From NCBI RefSeq assembly GCF_013369385.1, contig NZ_SZTO01000016.1, positions 42,395-106,394 of the forward strand: a stretch of DNA of 64,000 nucleotides, given 5' to 3'. The notes beneath the pieces were generated by a model that was not told the origin of the DNA, did no database searches, and worked only from the letters and a program-made list of their open reading frames with translations. A program made the position numbers and the translations under genes. The first letter of the stretch is position 1, and each line of letters starts with the position of its first letter. The DNA comes from Vibrio sp. 05-20-BW147 (lineage in GTDB: Bacteria > Pseudomonadota > Gammaproteobacteria > Enterobacterales > Vibrionaceae). This document shows positions 38,159 through 48,445 of the stretch, one piece after another.

Positions 38159-38731
38159 TTACATTTTTGCAACCAACCCATCTTGAGAAAGTAAAGTGCG
38201 ATAATAACGCCAGTCAAAACTTAAACCGGGATCGGTTTTTCTCAGCGGTGCAATGTATTGGTGCCCAGTAATTCGAGGAAGGGTAATGTGCGGGTATTGG
38301 CGCATTAAGGTTCTGGTGAGCTCGCTTAACGCTTGATACTGCGCTTCGGTATAAGCGACAAAATCACTGCCCTCAAGCTCAATACCAATCGAATAATCAT
38401 TACAGCGCTCAACCCCGGCAAAGCTGGATGCGCCCGCATGCCAAGCGCGATCATCAAAAGAGACAAACTGCACCACTTCCCCATCTCTTTTAATCAAGCA
38501 GTGAGCCGAAACACGCATCTGATGAATCACTTGGAAAAAAGGATGCGCGCTTGGGTCAAGCTGGCCTTGAAAAAAGTCCTCTATATAGTGGCCACCAAAC
38601 TGACCGGGAGGCAGGCTAATATTGTGCACCACCAGCAGAGAAATTGGCTTTCCTTGTGGCCTCGCATCAAAAAACGGCGACGAAACTCGCTTAACTCCCT
38701 CCAACCATCCTTGCGTGATCACAGCTTGCAT
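38159..38731 (-). CDS. ampD: 1,6-anhydro-N-acetylmuramoyl-L-alanine amidase
   Basis: 190-aa cytoplasmic zinc amidase of the Amidase_2 family, recycling anhydromuropeptides; in many bacteria its loss induces AmpC beta-lactamase. The first zinc ligand is His36 (VVHNISLPPGQFGG). Others are His in ITGHQYIAP and Asp in RKTDPGLSFDW. No signal peptide, as expected for AmpD rather than AmiD. Divergent from nadC, as in other gammaproteobacteria. Confidence 0.95.
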   Translation of the reverse strand: MQAVITQGWLEGVKRVSSPFFDARPQGKPISLLVVHNISLPPGQFGGHYIEDFFQGQLDPSAHPFFQVIHQMRVSAHCLIKRDGEVVQFVSFDDRAWHAGASSFAGVERCNDYSIGIELEGSDFVAYTEAQYQALSELTRTLMRQYPHITLPRITGHQYIAPLRKTDPGLSFDWRYYRTLLSQDGLVAKM

Positions 38732-38757
38732 ATCATCTCCATGGGTTTGTCAATTAA

Positions 38758-39711
<954 letters not shown>

Positions 39712-39768
39712 CGCCCTCTCGTCAATCGCACCTCTGAAGCGCTCCCATTAAGTGGAGCGAAGAAATGA

Positions 39769-39789
39769 TAAGGGCCAACGAGGCCCTTA
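39769..39789 (+). terminator. Stem-loop after nadC
   Basis: TAAGGGCC-5 nt-GGCCCTTA lies 57 bases past the stop, followed by a T-poor stretch (CATTCATTCTAT). Possible terminator separating nadC from the pil operon. Confidence 0.6.
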
Positions 39790-39965
39790 CATTCATTCTA
39801 TAAATTTCATATCAATCTCACATTCAGCCAGCAACAGAGTGAAACAAAAAGTGAAAGAGTTTTAATTCACTCGAAAGCCATTTCTAGCACGATGTTCAGC
39901 ACAGGGTTTCCTTGAATACTCTATCGATAAGCTCATGGAGCGAATTTCATAGATTGAAGGAAATC

Positions 39966-40406
39966 ATGATGAAAAAGATAAATAAGTCGAAGAAACAACA
40001 AGGTTTTACCTTGATTGAATTGATGATTGTGGTAGCGATTATTGGTGTGTTGTCAGCAATTGCTGTTCCAGCTTATAAAGATTATGTAAAAAAATCTGAA
40101 GGCGCATCAGCATTGGCGACGATGAAGTCATTAATCACAGCATCTGAGCTGTGGTATCAAGAAAACGGTTCATTTAAAAAGACTGACGAAACTAAAATTT
40201 TGGAACATTTAGGCATAGCTTCAACCTCAAACAAATTGGGGACGCTCTCGCTAGCGGCAGATAATAAATTGGAGTTTAAGTTTGGTAGTACCTCTGCGGT
40301 TGCCGCTAACACAACCATTACCTATGAAAGAAGTACGGCAGGTTGGAGCTGCACTGTAAGCGCAGAAGAAATTGCAACAGATAGCTGTCCTAAAACTACT
40401 CCATAA
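39966..40406 (+). CDS. pilA: Type IV pilin PilA
   Basis: 146-aa major type IV pilin. After a short basic leader (MMKKINKSKKQQG) comes the prepilin peptidase site G/FTLIELMIVVAIIGVLSAIAVPAYKDYV with the conserved Glu5. The globular head ends in a Cys pair (CTVSAEEIATDSC), the probable D-region disulfide. AAGGAAATC precedes the ATG at 39966; a second ATG follows directly. The head is variable in vibrios and the gene is visibly AT-richer than pilB-D. Mature N-terminus Phe is usually methylated by PilD. The pilus aids attachment and, in related species, chitin-linked functions. Confidence 0.94.
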   Translation: MMKKINKSKKQQGFTLIELMIVVAIIGVLSAIAVPAYKDYVKKSEGASALATMKSLITASELWYQENGSFKKTDETKILEHLGIASTSNKLGTLSLAADNKLEFKFGSTSAVAANTTITYERSTAGWSCTVSAEEIATDSCPKTTP

Positions 40407-42094
40407 TGCAAACTAACCTTGCCACCATTCTCCGTCAGGCCAACCAACTTAGCCTAACGCAAGAACAAGCGTGTCGAGAAACTATGCAAGCTTCTGGTGT
40501 AACCGCACCGGAAGCTTTGTTACATTTGGGTTTTTTCCAAGCCGATGAGCTCACCGAGCAACTCAGCGCCATTTTTGGTTTGCCGCCAACCGACCTGAAT
40601 CGCTACAACTATCAAGAACTGTGCAATCAACTTGGCTTACGTGAGCTGATCACCCGCCACCAAGCACTGCCACTGCAAAAAAGCAGCGCTGGTTTAATCC
40701 TCGCAGTGGCCGACCCGACCAATAATCAAGCCGAAGATGACTTTCGCTTTGCTACTGGCTTGCAAGTGGAGATTGTTCTTGCCGACAACCTAGAACTGCA
40801 AGCCGCAATTCGCCGTTTGTACGGAAAAAGCATCAAACAGAGCCAAGAAAGTGGCCTCAAAGAGATCCATCAAGATGAACTGGCTAACTTGGTTAAAGTC
40901 TCCGATGACGAAGTCGAATCGATTGAAGACTTAAGCCAAGATGAATCGCCAGTGAGCCGCTTTATCAACCAGATTTTGCTCGATGCGGTGCGCAAAGGCG
41001 CATCCGATATTCATTTTGAACCGTACGAAAACCAATACCGCGTGCGCTTGCGCTGCGACGGTATTTTGGTGGAGATACAACAACCGCCGAGCCATTTAAG
41101 TCGTCGTTTGTCGGCTCGGCTCAAAATTCTTTCCAAACTTGATATTGCCGAGCGGCGCTTACCACAAGATGGCCGCATCAAGCTGCGCTTAAACCAAGAC
41201 ACCGCCATTGATATGCGCGTTTCCACTTTACCGACCCTGTTTGGTGAAAAAATTGTGTTGCGATTGCTCGACAGTTCAAGCAGCAGCCTAGACATTGATA
41301 AGCTGGGTTATAACCCACAGCAAAAACAGCTCTACCTTAACGCCTTGCGCAAGCCGCAAGGGATGATTTTGATGACAGGCCCCACCGGCAGCGGCAAAAC
41401 CGTTTCGCTCTATACTGGCCTAAGTTTGCTTAACCGGCCGGAGGTCAACATATCCACCGCTGAAGATCCGGTCGAGATTAACCTCCCTGGTATCAACCAA
41501 GTGCAAGTGAAGCCAAAAATCGGCTTTGGTTTTGCCGAAGCGCTGCGCTCTTTTTTACGCCAAGACCCCGACATCGTCATGGTGGGTGAAATCCGCGATC
41601 TCGAAACCGCAGAAATCGCGGTCAAAGCCGCGCAAACGGGCCACCTTGTGCTTTCTACGTTGCACACAAATTCCGCAGCAGAAAGCATCGTTCGTCTCTC
41701 CAACATGGGAATTGCCAGCTTCAACTTAGCGTCTTCGTTGAGTTTGATCATCGCGCAGCGCCTCGCTCGCCGATTGTGTCGCCATTGCAAACAGCCTCAT
41801 CCCTATGACGCACTGTTGGAATCACTCCACCTCACTCGGCAAGATCAAATTTATCAGGCCAATAAGCAAGGATGTCACCACTGCACCAATGGTTACGCTG
41901 GGCGTATTGGCATTTACGAAGTGATGCCATTTGATAACGCCTTAGCCGAAGCGATTGTCAGAAATGCTTCGGTACAAAGCATCGAAATGCTTGCACAACA
42001 AAAAGGCATGATGACGCTGAAAGAATCGGGCATCGAAAAGCTCAAGCAAGGCATCACTAGCCTAGAAGAGTTGCAACGCGTGCTTTATTTGTAA
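40406..42094 (+). CDS. pilB: Type IV pilus assembly ATPase PilB
   Basis: 562-aa hexameric extension motor. An N-terminal MshEN/T2SSE-N region is followed by the ATPase core, with Walker A GPTGSGKT at residues 325-332, the Asp box, Walker B DPDIVMVGEIRD and the His box TGHLVLSTLHTN. A zinc-binding tetracysteine (CRHCK ... CHHC) follows. Its ATG overlaps the pilA stop by one base (TAATG). It powers polymerisation of PilA; the retraction ATPase PilT is not in the window. Confidence 0.96.
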   Translation: MQTNLATILRQANQLSLTQEQACRETMQASGVTAPEALLHLGFFQADELTEQLSAIFGLPPTDLNRYNYQELCNQLGLRELITRHQALPLQKSSAGLILAVADPTNNQAEDDFRFATGLQVEIVLADNLELQAAIRRLYGKSIKQSQESGLKEIHQDELANLVKVSDDEVESIEDLSQDESPVSRFINQILLDAVRKGASDIHFEPYENQYRVRLRCDGILVEIQQPPSHLSRRLSARLKILSKLDIAERRLPQDGRIKLRLNQDTAIDMRVSTLPTLFGEKIVLRLLDSSSSSLDIDKLGYNPQQKQLYLNALRKPQGMILMTGPTGSGKTVSLYTGLSLLNRPEVNISTAEDPVEINLPGINQVQVKPKIGFGFAEALRSFLRQDPDIVMVGEIRDLETAEIAVKAAQTGHLVLSTLHTNSAAESIVRLSNMGIASFNLASSLSLIIAQRLARRLCRHCKQPHPYDALLESLHLTRQDQIYQANKQGCHHCTNGYAGRIGIYEVMPFDNALAEAIVRNASVQSIEMLAQQKGMMTLKESGIEKLKQGITSLEELQRVLYL

Positions 42095-42140
42095 TGTTAT
42101 TTTTGTCATTCGTTAGTCATCGCCACTGAAAGGAAGCGAT

Positions 42141-43367
42141 ATGAAGCTCAAAACCCATTCACAAATCAAAAACTATCAATGGAAAGGGATCAACAGCTCT
42201 GGGAAAAAAGTGTCCGGCAATACGCTGGCACTCACCGAGCTGGAAGTGCGTGACAAGCTGAAAATGCAGCAGATCCAGATTAAAAAGATCAAAAAAGCCA
42301 GTGTGTCGGTTTTTACTCGTTTAAGCCACAAAGTGAAAGGCAAAGACATCACCATCCTCACTCGGCAACTGGCTACCATGCTGACCACTGGCGTCCCTAT
42401 CTTGCAATCGCTCAAGTTGGTGTCCGACAACCACCGTAAAGCGGAAATGAAATCCATTTTAGCCAATGTCAGCAAAGCGGTTGAAGCAGGCACACCGCTC
42501 TCTAAAGCACTACGCAGTGCCAGTCCACTTTTTGACGGCATCTATGTTGATCTCGTTGCCACGGCAGAACAGTCTGGCAATCTTCCTCAGGTGTTTGAGC
42601 GCCTAGCGTTTTATCGTGAGAAAAATGAGCAGCTACGCTCGAAAGTAATCAAAGCGCTGATTTATCCTTGCATGGTGGTCTTGGTCTCATTAGGGGTGTC
42701 GTATTTGATGTTGACCCAAGTCATTCCCGAGTTTCGCAAAATGTTCACTGGATTTGGCGCGGATCTCCCTTGGTTTACCCAGAAAGTGCTCGATATCTCC
42801 GATTTTGTCCAAGCCTACAGCAGTTGGTTTTTTATCACGTTACTCACTTCAATCTATCTTCTTCGTGGCATCAGCAAGAAATCGCCGCAGTTTCGCTTAC
42901 GACTATCTCGCTTGGGTTTAAGAATTCCAGTGATCGGCGGTGTTTTGTCCAAAGCGGCAATTGCCAAGTTTAGCCGCACACTGGCCACCAGCTTCAGTGC
43001 AGGTATTCCGATCCTCACCAGTTTAAAAAATACCAGCAAGACATCAGGCAATCTCCATTATCAATACGCCATTGAGGATGTTTATCGTGACACCGCCGCT
43101 GGGATGCCGATGTATATCGCCATGCGCAACAGTGCCGCCTTTCCTGAACTCGTGTTACAGATGGTGATGATTGGTGAGGAGTCGGGACGGATGGATGACA
43201 TGTTGAACAAAATTGCCACCATCTATGAATTTGAAGTCGACAATACCGTGGATAACTTGGGTAAGATCCTTGAGCCTTTGATCATCGTTTTTCTCGGGAT
43301 CGTCGTCGGTGGTCTGGTCGCAGCTATGTATTTACCGATCTTTAACTTAATGAGTGTTATGGGATAA
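42141..43367 (+). CDS. pilC: Type IV pilus inner-membrane platform protein PilC
   Basis: 408-aa T2SSF-family platform protein with two repeated cytoplasmic domains (about 65-190 and 270-390) and three transmembrane helices. Typical segments are [47 protein letters not shown] and [26 protein letters not shown] precedes the ATG. It couples PilB to pilin assembly. Confidence 0.96.
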   Translation: MKLKTHSQIKNYQWKGINSSGKKVSGNTLALTELEVRDKLKMQQIQIKKIKKASVSVFTRLSHKVKGKDITILTRQLATMLTTGVPILQSLKLVSDNHRKAEMKSILANVSKAVEAGTPLSKALRSASPLFDGIYVDLVATAEQSGNLPQVFERLAFYREKNEQLRSKVIKALIYPCMVVLVSLGVSYLMLTQVIPEFRKMFTGFGADLPWFTQKVLDISDFVQAYSSWFFITLLTSIYLLRGISKKSPQFRLRLSRLGLRIPVIGGVLSKAAIAKFSRTLATSFSAGIPILTSLKNTSKTSGNLHYQYAIEDVYRDTAAGMPMYIAMRNSAAFPELVLQMVMIGEESGRMDDMLNKIATIYEFEVDNTVDNLGKILEPLIIVFLGIVVGGLVAAMYLPIFNLMSVMG

Positions 43368-43397
43368 GATAACCCCCACTGCTTACCTTCTGTCATA

Positions 43398-43422
43398 TCA
43401 AGCAAGCTATTGGCTTGCTTGA
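43398..43422 (+). terminator. Intercistronic stem-loop pilC-pilD
   Basis: TCAAGCAAGC-5 nt-GCTTGCTTGA, perfect 10-bp stem, with GCTATTTTAG after it. In the middle of the pil operon it more likely attenuates or protects mRNA than fully terminates. Confidence 0.5.
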
Positions 43423-43459
43423 GCTATTTTAGCCCAAACCACAAAGAGAACGACGATAT

Positions 43460-44332
43460 ATGGACGCGTTACAATACTACCCTTGGCTTTACATTGCTTT
43501 AGCTTCCCTGTTTGGTCTACTGGTAGGCAGTTTTCTTAATGTCGTGATCTATCGTCTTCCAAAAATGATGGAACTGGAGTGGCGCCAAGAGTGTGCGGAA
43601 TCCTTTCCTGAATACAAAATATCACCGCCGACAGAATCCCTAACATTAAGCACGCCGCGTTCAAGCTGTCCTTCGTGCCATACCCCAATACGAGCTCGAG
43701 ACAATATCCCAGTGCTAAGCTGGCTGATGCTAAGAGGCAAATGTCATCAATGCCAAGCCAAGATCAGTGTTCGTTACCCTATTGTCGAAGCACTAAGCGC
43801 CTTATTGTGTGGTCTCGTGGCTTGGAAATTTGGTTATACAGCGATGACCGTGGCACTGATTGGTTTTACTCTGGTGTTGATCGCCGCCACCTTCATCGAC
43901 TTAGACACCATGTTATTGCCCGATCAGCTGACCCTACCGCTCACCTGGGCAGGCATCGCGTTGGCGTTACTAGGGATAAGCCCAGTAACTCTGCAAGATG
44001 CGGTTATCGGTGCAATGGCGGGTTATCTCTGCCTTTGGAGCGTTTATCACCTTTTCCTTTTGCTGAGAGGAAAAGAAGGCATGGGCTACGGCGACTTCAA
44101 ACTGCTCGCAGCGCTTGGAGCATGGCTTGGCTGGCAGTATCTGCCGATGATCATCTTGCTTTCTTCGGTTGTCGGGCTGATCTTTGGTCTCATTCAACTC
44201 AGGATGAAAAGACAAGGCGTTGAGATGGTTTTTCCATTTGGGCCTTATCTGGCCATTGCTGGATGGGTAGCACTGATGTGGGGGGAGCAAATTATCTCTT
44301 GGTATCTTAATAGCGTTATGGGAATGTCATAA
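43460..44332 (+). CDS. pilD: Prepilin leader peptidase / N-methyltransferase PilD
   Basis: 290-aa aspartic prepilin peptidase (VcpD/PilD). The cytoplasmic tetracysteine motif is [29 protein letters not shown] (C-x2-C...C-x2-C). The catalytic aspartates are in [13 protein letters not shown] and [14 protein letters not shown]. About eight membrane helices. It processes PilA and also the pseudopilins of type II secretion. Its stop overlaps coaE by one base, so the two are coupled. Confidence 0.96.
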   Translation: MDALQYYPWLYIALASLFGLLVGSFLNVVIYRLPKMMELEWRQECAESFPEYKISPPTESLTLSTPRSSCPSCHTPIRARDNIPVLSWLMLRGKCHQCQAKISVRYPIVEALSALLCGLVAWKFGYTAMTVALIGFTLVLIAATFIDLDTMLLPDQLTLPLTWAGIALALLGISPVTLQDAVIGAMAGYLCLWSVYHLFLLLRGKEGMGYGDFKLLAALGAWLGWQYLPMIILLSSVVGLIFGLIQLRMKRQGVEMVFPFGPYLAIAGWVALMWGEQIISWYLNSVMGMS

Positions 44333-44940
44333 TGGCTTTTGTTGTAGGTTTAACGGGTGGTATCGCCAGTGGAAAGACCACCGTCGCCAATCTCTTTCAC
44401 CAGCAGTTTAACATTGATATTGTCGATGCAGACATTGTCGCAAGAGAAGTGGTAACACCGGGCAGTCTAGGTTTGAAGGCGATCGTTGATCATTTCGGAC
44501 CTAACATTTTGACAGAAAATGGCGAACTGGATCGTGCACAACTAAGAGATCAGATATTTCGTCATCCAGACGAGAAAACTTGGCTCAATCAACTGCTACA
44601 TCCAATGATCCGCAATGAGATGGTGGAGCAACTCAAATCCGTCACCTCAGCTTACGCCCTTTTAGTGGTCCCCTTACTGGTAGAAAACCAATTGCAAACG
44701 CTGTGTAATCGCGTCTTAGTGGTAGACGTTGAGGAAAAAACACAACTTGAGCGAACGATGTTACGTGATGGTGTAGACGAACAACAAGTCCGGGCCATAC
44801 TGAACGCGCAAGCCTCTCGGCAAGAGCGCCTTGCCTTGGCGGACGATGTGGTTAAAAACGAGCCAACAGACCGAAATCTTTTGCAGCAAATCACAGATTT
44901 ACACCAAAAGTACCTAGCCATGAGTGCGCAAAATCGGTGA
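44332..44940 (+). CDS. coaE: Dephospho-CoA kinase
   Basis: 202-aa last enzyme of CoA synthesis. P-loop GLTGGIASGKTT at the N-terminus, then DADIVAREVV and VVPLLVENQLQ. The pilD-coaE-zapD-yacG order is conserved in gammaproteobacteria. The ATG overlaps the pilD stop. Confidence 0.96.
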   Translation: MAFVVGLTGGIASGKTTVANLFHQQFNIDIVDADIVAREVVTPGSLGLKAIVDHFGPNILTENGELDRAQLRDQIFRHPDEKTWLNQLLHPMIRNEMVEQLKSVTSAYALLVVPLLVENQLQTLCNRVLVVDVEEKTQLERTMLRDGVDEQQVRAILNAQASRQERLALADDVVKNEPTDRNLLQQITDLHQKYLAMSAQNR

Positions 44941-44972
44941 CAATAACTCAGAGACGACGACAGGCCCGCTAG

Positions 44973-45713
44973 ATGACCACGCATAAATTCGAACATCCAC
45001 TCAACGAAAAGACTCGTATTTACTTGAGAGTCGAATCACTGCTTCAACAGGCAAACAGTGCCGCCTCATTTTCAGAGCCACATCAACATCAGCTGTTCTT
45101 TCGATCTATCTTTGATCTCGTCGAAATTTTTGAACAGATTCAACTCAAAAGTGAGTTAGCCAAAGACATTGAAAAGCAAAGGCTGCTTTATCGCAGTTGG
45201 CTAGATGTTGACGGTGTCGATCAAGCCACTTTGCAAGCTCTGCTCAATGATGCCGATCGCACTCATGCTGGGTTGATGCAAGCACCTAGGTTTGGCCAAT
45301 CCTTAAAAGAAGATCGCTTTCTCAGTTCTATTCGCCAGCGTTTTAGTTTGCCTGGTGGTTCGTGTTGCTTTGATTTACCTGCATTACATTACTGGCTGCA
45401 CTTGCCTATCGAACGTAAGAGACAAGATGCTCAAAAGTGGCTTGGTAGCCTCAAGCCTTTGTCCGATGCACTTCACCTCTGGTTGAAACTGGCACGAGAA
45501 ACTGGACATTTTAGAAAGCAAATCGCGCGCAATGGCTTTTTCCAAAGTGACGCAGAAGAGGCCAATATTCTTCGCTTACATATTCCAATGGAATTTGGTG
45601 TTTACCCGATGATTTCGGGCCACAAAAATCGCTTTGCCATCAAATTTATCAGTTTCGAAACTGGCCAAGCTTGTAGCCAAGATGTTGGCTTTGAACTGGC
45701 GATATGCAGTTAG
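44973..45713 (+). CDS. zapD: Cell division protein ZapD
   Basis: 246-aa ZapD (formerly YacF), which cross-links FtsZ filaments at the division ring. Family features are [19 protein letters not shown] at the N-terminus, [17 protein letters not shown] in the middle and [17 protein letters not shown] near the end. It lies between coaE and yacG as in E. coli. The ribosome site is weak. Confidence 0.95.
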   Translation: MTTHKFEHPLNEKTRIYLRVESLLQQANSAASFSEPHQHQLFFRSIFDLVEIFEQIQLKSELAKDIEKQRLLYRSWLDVDGVDQATLQALLNDADRTHAGLMQAPRFGQSLKEDRFLSSIRQRFSLPGGSCCFDLPALHYWLHLPIERKRQDAQKWLGSLKPLSDALHLWLKLARETGHFRKQIARNGFFQSDAEEANILRLHIPMEFGVYPMISGHKNRFAIKFISFETGQACSQDVGFELAICS

Positions 45714-45799
45714 ATTTGACGCTCAGTCACCTCGCTTTATTTTATGTTTACTAACCCTTTTCTTGCTAATCAATAGATTGAATACCGGTTTTATTATTT

Positions 45800-45994
45800 A
45801 TGACAAAAATCACCATCGTAAAATGCCCACAGTGTGGTACCGATGTCGAATGGGGCGAGCAAAGCCCTCACCGCCCTTTTTGCAGCAAAAAATGCCAAAT
45901 GATTGATTTTGGTGAATGGGCAGATGAAGAAAATACCATTCCTGGTGCACCAGATATGTCTGACAGTGACGGTTGGTCTGAAGAGCAATATTAA
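45800..45994 (+). CDS. yacG: DNA gyrase inhibitor YacG
   Basis: 64-aa zinc-finger protein. The Cys4 site is [10 protein letters not shown] ... FCSKKC, followed by [18 protein letters not shown]. coli YacG binds GyrB and inhibits gyrase. The C-terminal tail is acidic. The ATG at 45800 has no clear Shine-Dalgarno, so it may depend on coupling to zapD 86 bp upstream. An octamer repeat begins 3 bases after the stop. Confidence 0.94.
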   Translation: MTKITIVKCPQCGTDVEWGEQSPHRPFCSKKCQMIDFGEWADEENTIPGAPDMSDSDGWSEEQY

Positions 45995-45996
45995 AG

Positions 45997-46068
45997 TTTT
46001 CTAGTTTTCTAGTTTTCTAGTTTTCTAGGTTTCTAGGTTTCTAGGTTTCTAGGTTTCTAGGTTTCTAG
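45997..46068. repeat. Nine tandem 8-bp repeats (TTTTCTAG x4, GTTTCTAG x5)
   Basis: A 72-bp tract of four TTTTCTAG units then five GTTTCTAG units. Units differ only at the first base, in two blocks, and each carries the rare tetramer CTAG. It lies between yacG and its terminator, outside any gene. Copy-number variation by replication slippage is likely. Confidence 0.95.
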
Positions 46069-46077
46069 TGATTAAAG

Positions 46078-46108
46078 AAGGTTGATGTTCTCGCATCAAC
46101 CTTTTTTT
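46078..46108 (+). terminator. Terminator after yacG and octamer repeat
   Basis: AAGGTTGATG-6 nt-CATCAACCTT followed by TTTTTT is a classic intrinsic terminator, placed just beyond the tandem repeat. Confidence 0.9.
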
Positions 46109-46144
46109 ATTTTTCCATTTCGACATGCTGACGAACTGGCAAAC

Positions 46145-46175
46145 ATAAAAAAGCGGAGGCCTAATGGCCTCCGCT
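46145..46175 (-). terminator. Terminator after rplS
   Basis: GCGGAGGCC-TAAT-GGCCTCCGC with a minus-strand T run (TTTTTTATG) lies 28 bases past the rplS stop and ends the rpsP-rimM-trmD-rplS operon. Confidence 0.9.
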
Positions 46176-46202
46176 AACACTATGAGAATGCGAGTTATAG
46201 CA

Positions 46203-46556
46203 TTACTTCTTAGTAAGCTTCTCTTTGATACGAGCAGCTTTACCAGATAGATCGCGTAGGTAGTACAGTTTGGCACGACGTACTGCACCGCGGCGTTTCA
46301 CTTCAATGCTAGCAACGATTGGAGAGTGAGTTTGGAACGTACGCTCAACACCTTCACCGTTAGAGATCTTACGAACAGTGAATGCAGAGTGTAGACCACG
46401 GTTACGGATTGCGATTACAACGCCTTCAAAAGCCTGTAGACGCTCACGGTCACCTTCTTTTACCTTAACTTGAACAACAACAGTGTCACCTGGTGCAAAT
46501 TTAGGTAGGTCTTGCTTCATTTGCTCTTGCTCAAGAGCTTTGATGATGTTACTCAT
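46203..46556 (-). CDS. rplS: 50S ribosomal protein L19
   Basis: 117-aa L19, at the 30S-50S interface. Sequence reads [61 protein letters not shown], nearly invariant in the family. Last gene of the rpsP-rimM-trmD-rplS operon, 41 bp after trmD. Confidence 0.98.
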   Translation of the reverse strand: MSNIIKALEQEQMKQDLPKFAPGDTVVVQVKVKEGDRERLQAFEGVVIAIRNRGLHSAFTVRKISNGEGVERTFQTHSPIVASIEVKRRGAVRRAKLYYLRDLSGKAARIKEKLTKK

Positions 46557-46597
46557 TTTTAAAATTCCTAGAATAAACTGATACTAAATTAAATAGG

Positions 46598-47347
46598 TTA
46601 CTTGCGCTTATAGTGAGTATCTTGAATGAACTCAGCAAGTAATTGTTCCTGTTCGTCAGTCAGAGCTAGGTTTTCCAGGAGCTCTGGTCTTCTTAGCCAG
46701 GTGCGGCCTAACGACTGTTTCAGTCGCCAACGACGAATTTCCTTATGGTTGCCGGACATCAGTACCTCAGGTACTTCTTTGCCATCCAACACTTCAGGAC
46801 GCGTATAGTGAGGGCAATCTAACAAGCCATTAGCAAAAGAATCTTCTTCTGCCGACGCAAAATCCCCTAATACCCCAGGAACAAACCTAGAGACAGAGTC
46901 AATCAACGTCATGGCTGGTATTTCACCACCCGTCATCACAAAATCCCCAATTGACCATTCTTCGTCAACTTCAGATTGAATGATGCGCTCATCTACCCCT
47001 TCATATCGGCCACAAATCAGAAGCAAGTTCTCATTGGTTGCCAATTCTTCCACTCCTTTTTGGTCGAGCTTACGACCTTGAGGAGAAAGGTAAATGACTT
47101 TCGTCTTGCCTGGTGAGGCTTGTTTGGCTGCATGAATGGCATCGCGCAAAGGCTGAACCATCATTAACATACCAGGGCCACCACCATAAGGTCGGTCATC
47201 AACTGTACGATGTTTATCGTGAGTGAAATCGCGAGGATTCCAAGTCTCAATCGATAAAAGACCTTTTTTAACCGCTTGACCTGTTACTCCAAAATCAGTA
47301 ACAGAACGGAACATTTCAGGAAACAGGCTAATGACGCCAACCCACAT
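46598..47347 (-). CDS. trmD: tRNA (guanine-N1-)-methyltransferase
   Basis: 249-aa SPOUT methyltransferase forming m1G37 in tRNAs, which prevents +1 frameshifting. The trefoil-knot region has [14 protein letters not shown] and [26 protein letters not shown] and [25 protein letters not shown] are typical. Located in the operon between rimM and rplS. Confidence 0.98.
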   Translation of the reverse strand: MWVGVISLFPEMFRSVTDFGVTGQAVKKGLLSIETWNPRDFTHDKHRTVDDRPYGGGPGMLMMVQPLRDAIHAAKQASPGKTKVIYLSPQGRKLDQKGVEELATNENLLLICGRYEGVDERIIQSEVDEEWSIGDFVMTGGEIPAMTLIDSVSRFVPGVLGDFASAEEDSFANGLLDCPHYTRPEVLDGKEVPEVLMSGNHKEIRRWRLKQSLGRTWLRRPELLENLALTDEQEQLLAEFIQDTHYKRK

Positions 47348-47374
47348 GTTTATCTCGCTCTGTAGCTTTGGAGA

Positions 47375-47923
47375 TTAGAATCCAGGATCCCAGTCAACTT
47401 CGATCCGTTGAGCTTCGCGATCAACTTTGATGATCACTTGCTCTTCAAGGAACGGAATTAAACGTTCCTTTTGCCCAAAAGCATCTTTTAGATTTGCTTT
47501 TACTACGAGAACATCGTTTGAGCCCGTTTCTAGCATGTCTGTAACGACACCCAGATCGTAACCATTGGTGGTTACCACTTGCATTCCAAACAATTCTCGC
47601 CAGTAGAATTCATCTTCTGACAATTCAGGTAGTACAGCAGGGTCAATAGCGATCTCAAGGTTAGTCAGGAGATGCGCGTCTTCGCGAACATCGAGACCTT
47701 CCAGCTTTGCCACCATACCTTTGTTATGGCGCTTCCAGCTTTCAACCTTGAACTCGACCCACTCGCCTTTTTGGTTAACGTACCAAGGGCTGTAATCAAA
47801 TAGGCTTTCGGCATTGTCTGTGTAGGAAAAAACTTTGAGCCAACCACGAATGCCGTAAGTAGAACCAAATTTACCAACAACAATACGCTCATCACTCATT
47901 GTTTCTTTACCTTTCATCGACAT
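47375..47923 (-). CDS. rimM: Ribosome maturation factor RimM
   Basis: 182-aa 16S rRNA-processing protein that binds S19 in the 30S head. The N-terminal RimM domain has [22 protein letters not shown]; the C-terminal PRC-barrel domain has [35 protein letters not shown]. The start is either ATG 47923 or ATG 47899 (MSDERI); both are near AG-rich sequence and the longer form is kept. Second gene of the operon. Confidence 0.96.
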   Translation of the reverse strand: MSMKGKETMSDERIVVGKFGSTYGIRGWLKVFSYTDNAESLFDYSPWYVNQKGEWVEFKVESWKRHNKGMVAKLEGLDVREDAHLLTNLEIAIDPAVLPELSEDEFYWRELFGMQVVTTNGYDLGVVTDMLETGSNDVLVVKANLKDAFGQKERLIPFLEEQVIIKVDREAQRIEVDWDPGF

Positions 47924-47938
47924 ACACTAGTTTCTTAA

Positions 47939-48187
47939 TTAAGCCGCTTTTTGAGCGTCTTTAACTAGCTTAGCAACACGGTCAGATAGAGATGCGCCTT
48001 GACCAACCCAGTGGTTAACGCGATCTAGATCGATACGTAGACCTTCTTCTTGACCTTGTGCAGTTGGGTTAAAGAAACCAACTTTCTCGATGAAACGGCC
48101 AGTTGCAACATTGCGGCTGTCCGCTACTACGATTTGATAAAATGGACGCTTTTTAGCGCCGTGACGTGCCAAACGAATGGTTACCAT
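47939..48187 (-). CDS. rpsP: 30S ribosomal protein S16
   Basis: 82-aa S16. [41 protein letters not shown] is the conserved N-terminal half. First gene of the rpsP-rimM-trmD-rplS operon, 15 bp before rimM, downstream of a good promoter candidate. Confidence 0.98.
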   Translation of the reverse strand: MVTIRLARHGAKKRPFYQIVVADSRNVATGRFIEKVGFFNPTAQGQEEGLRIDLDRVNHWVGQGASLSDRVAKLVKDAQKAA

Positions 48188-48280
48188 GTCGTCCTCTTTG
48201 CTTTCTCAAAAATAAAATTAACCCCAGAAACCATCTATCACTAAACAGTTTGGGGTCTCGTGCCAAAATAAAGCTCCGGA

Positions 48281-48308
48281 ATTTTACTCTTATTAAGCTG
48301 TATTGCAA
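48281..48308 (-). promoter_or_regulatory. Candidate promoter of the rpsP operon
   Basis: On the minus strand TTGCAA, a 16-bp spacer and TAAAAT precede a GC-rich CCGGAGC. It lies about 94 bp upstream of the rpsP ATG. Read by eye. Confidence 0.55.
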
Positions 48309-48411
48309 GGGGGTTGTTACTTTTTCACCAACATAAATTCAATTTTCAATTTGTGATGGAGATAACAGGTTGAAAAACAGGCGGGGATGAGAAATTGGAG
48401 ATAGAAAATAA

Positions 48412-48439
48412 TTAGGCCCTAGTGAAGACTAGGGCCTAA
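48412..48439 (-). terminator. Terminator after ffh
   Basis: A perfect 12-bp stem TTAGGCCCTAGT/ACTAGGGCCTAA with 4-nt loop, followed by TTATTTTC on the minus strand. It starts 7 bases past the ffh stop. Confidence 0.88.
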
Positions 48440-48445
48440 ATGTGA

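Noticed and set aside
45997..46068. Octamer tract as CRISPR or attachment site
   Set aside because: Units are directly adjacent without spacers, and no integrase or mobile element is nearby.
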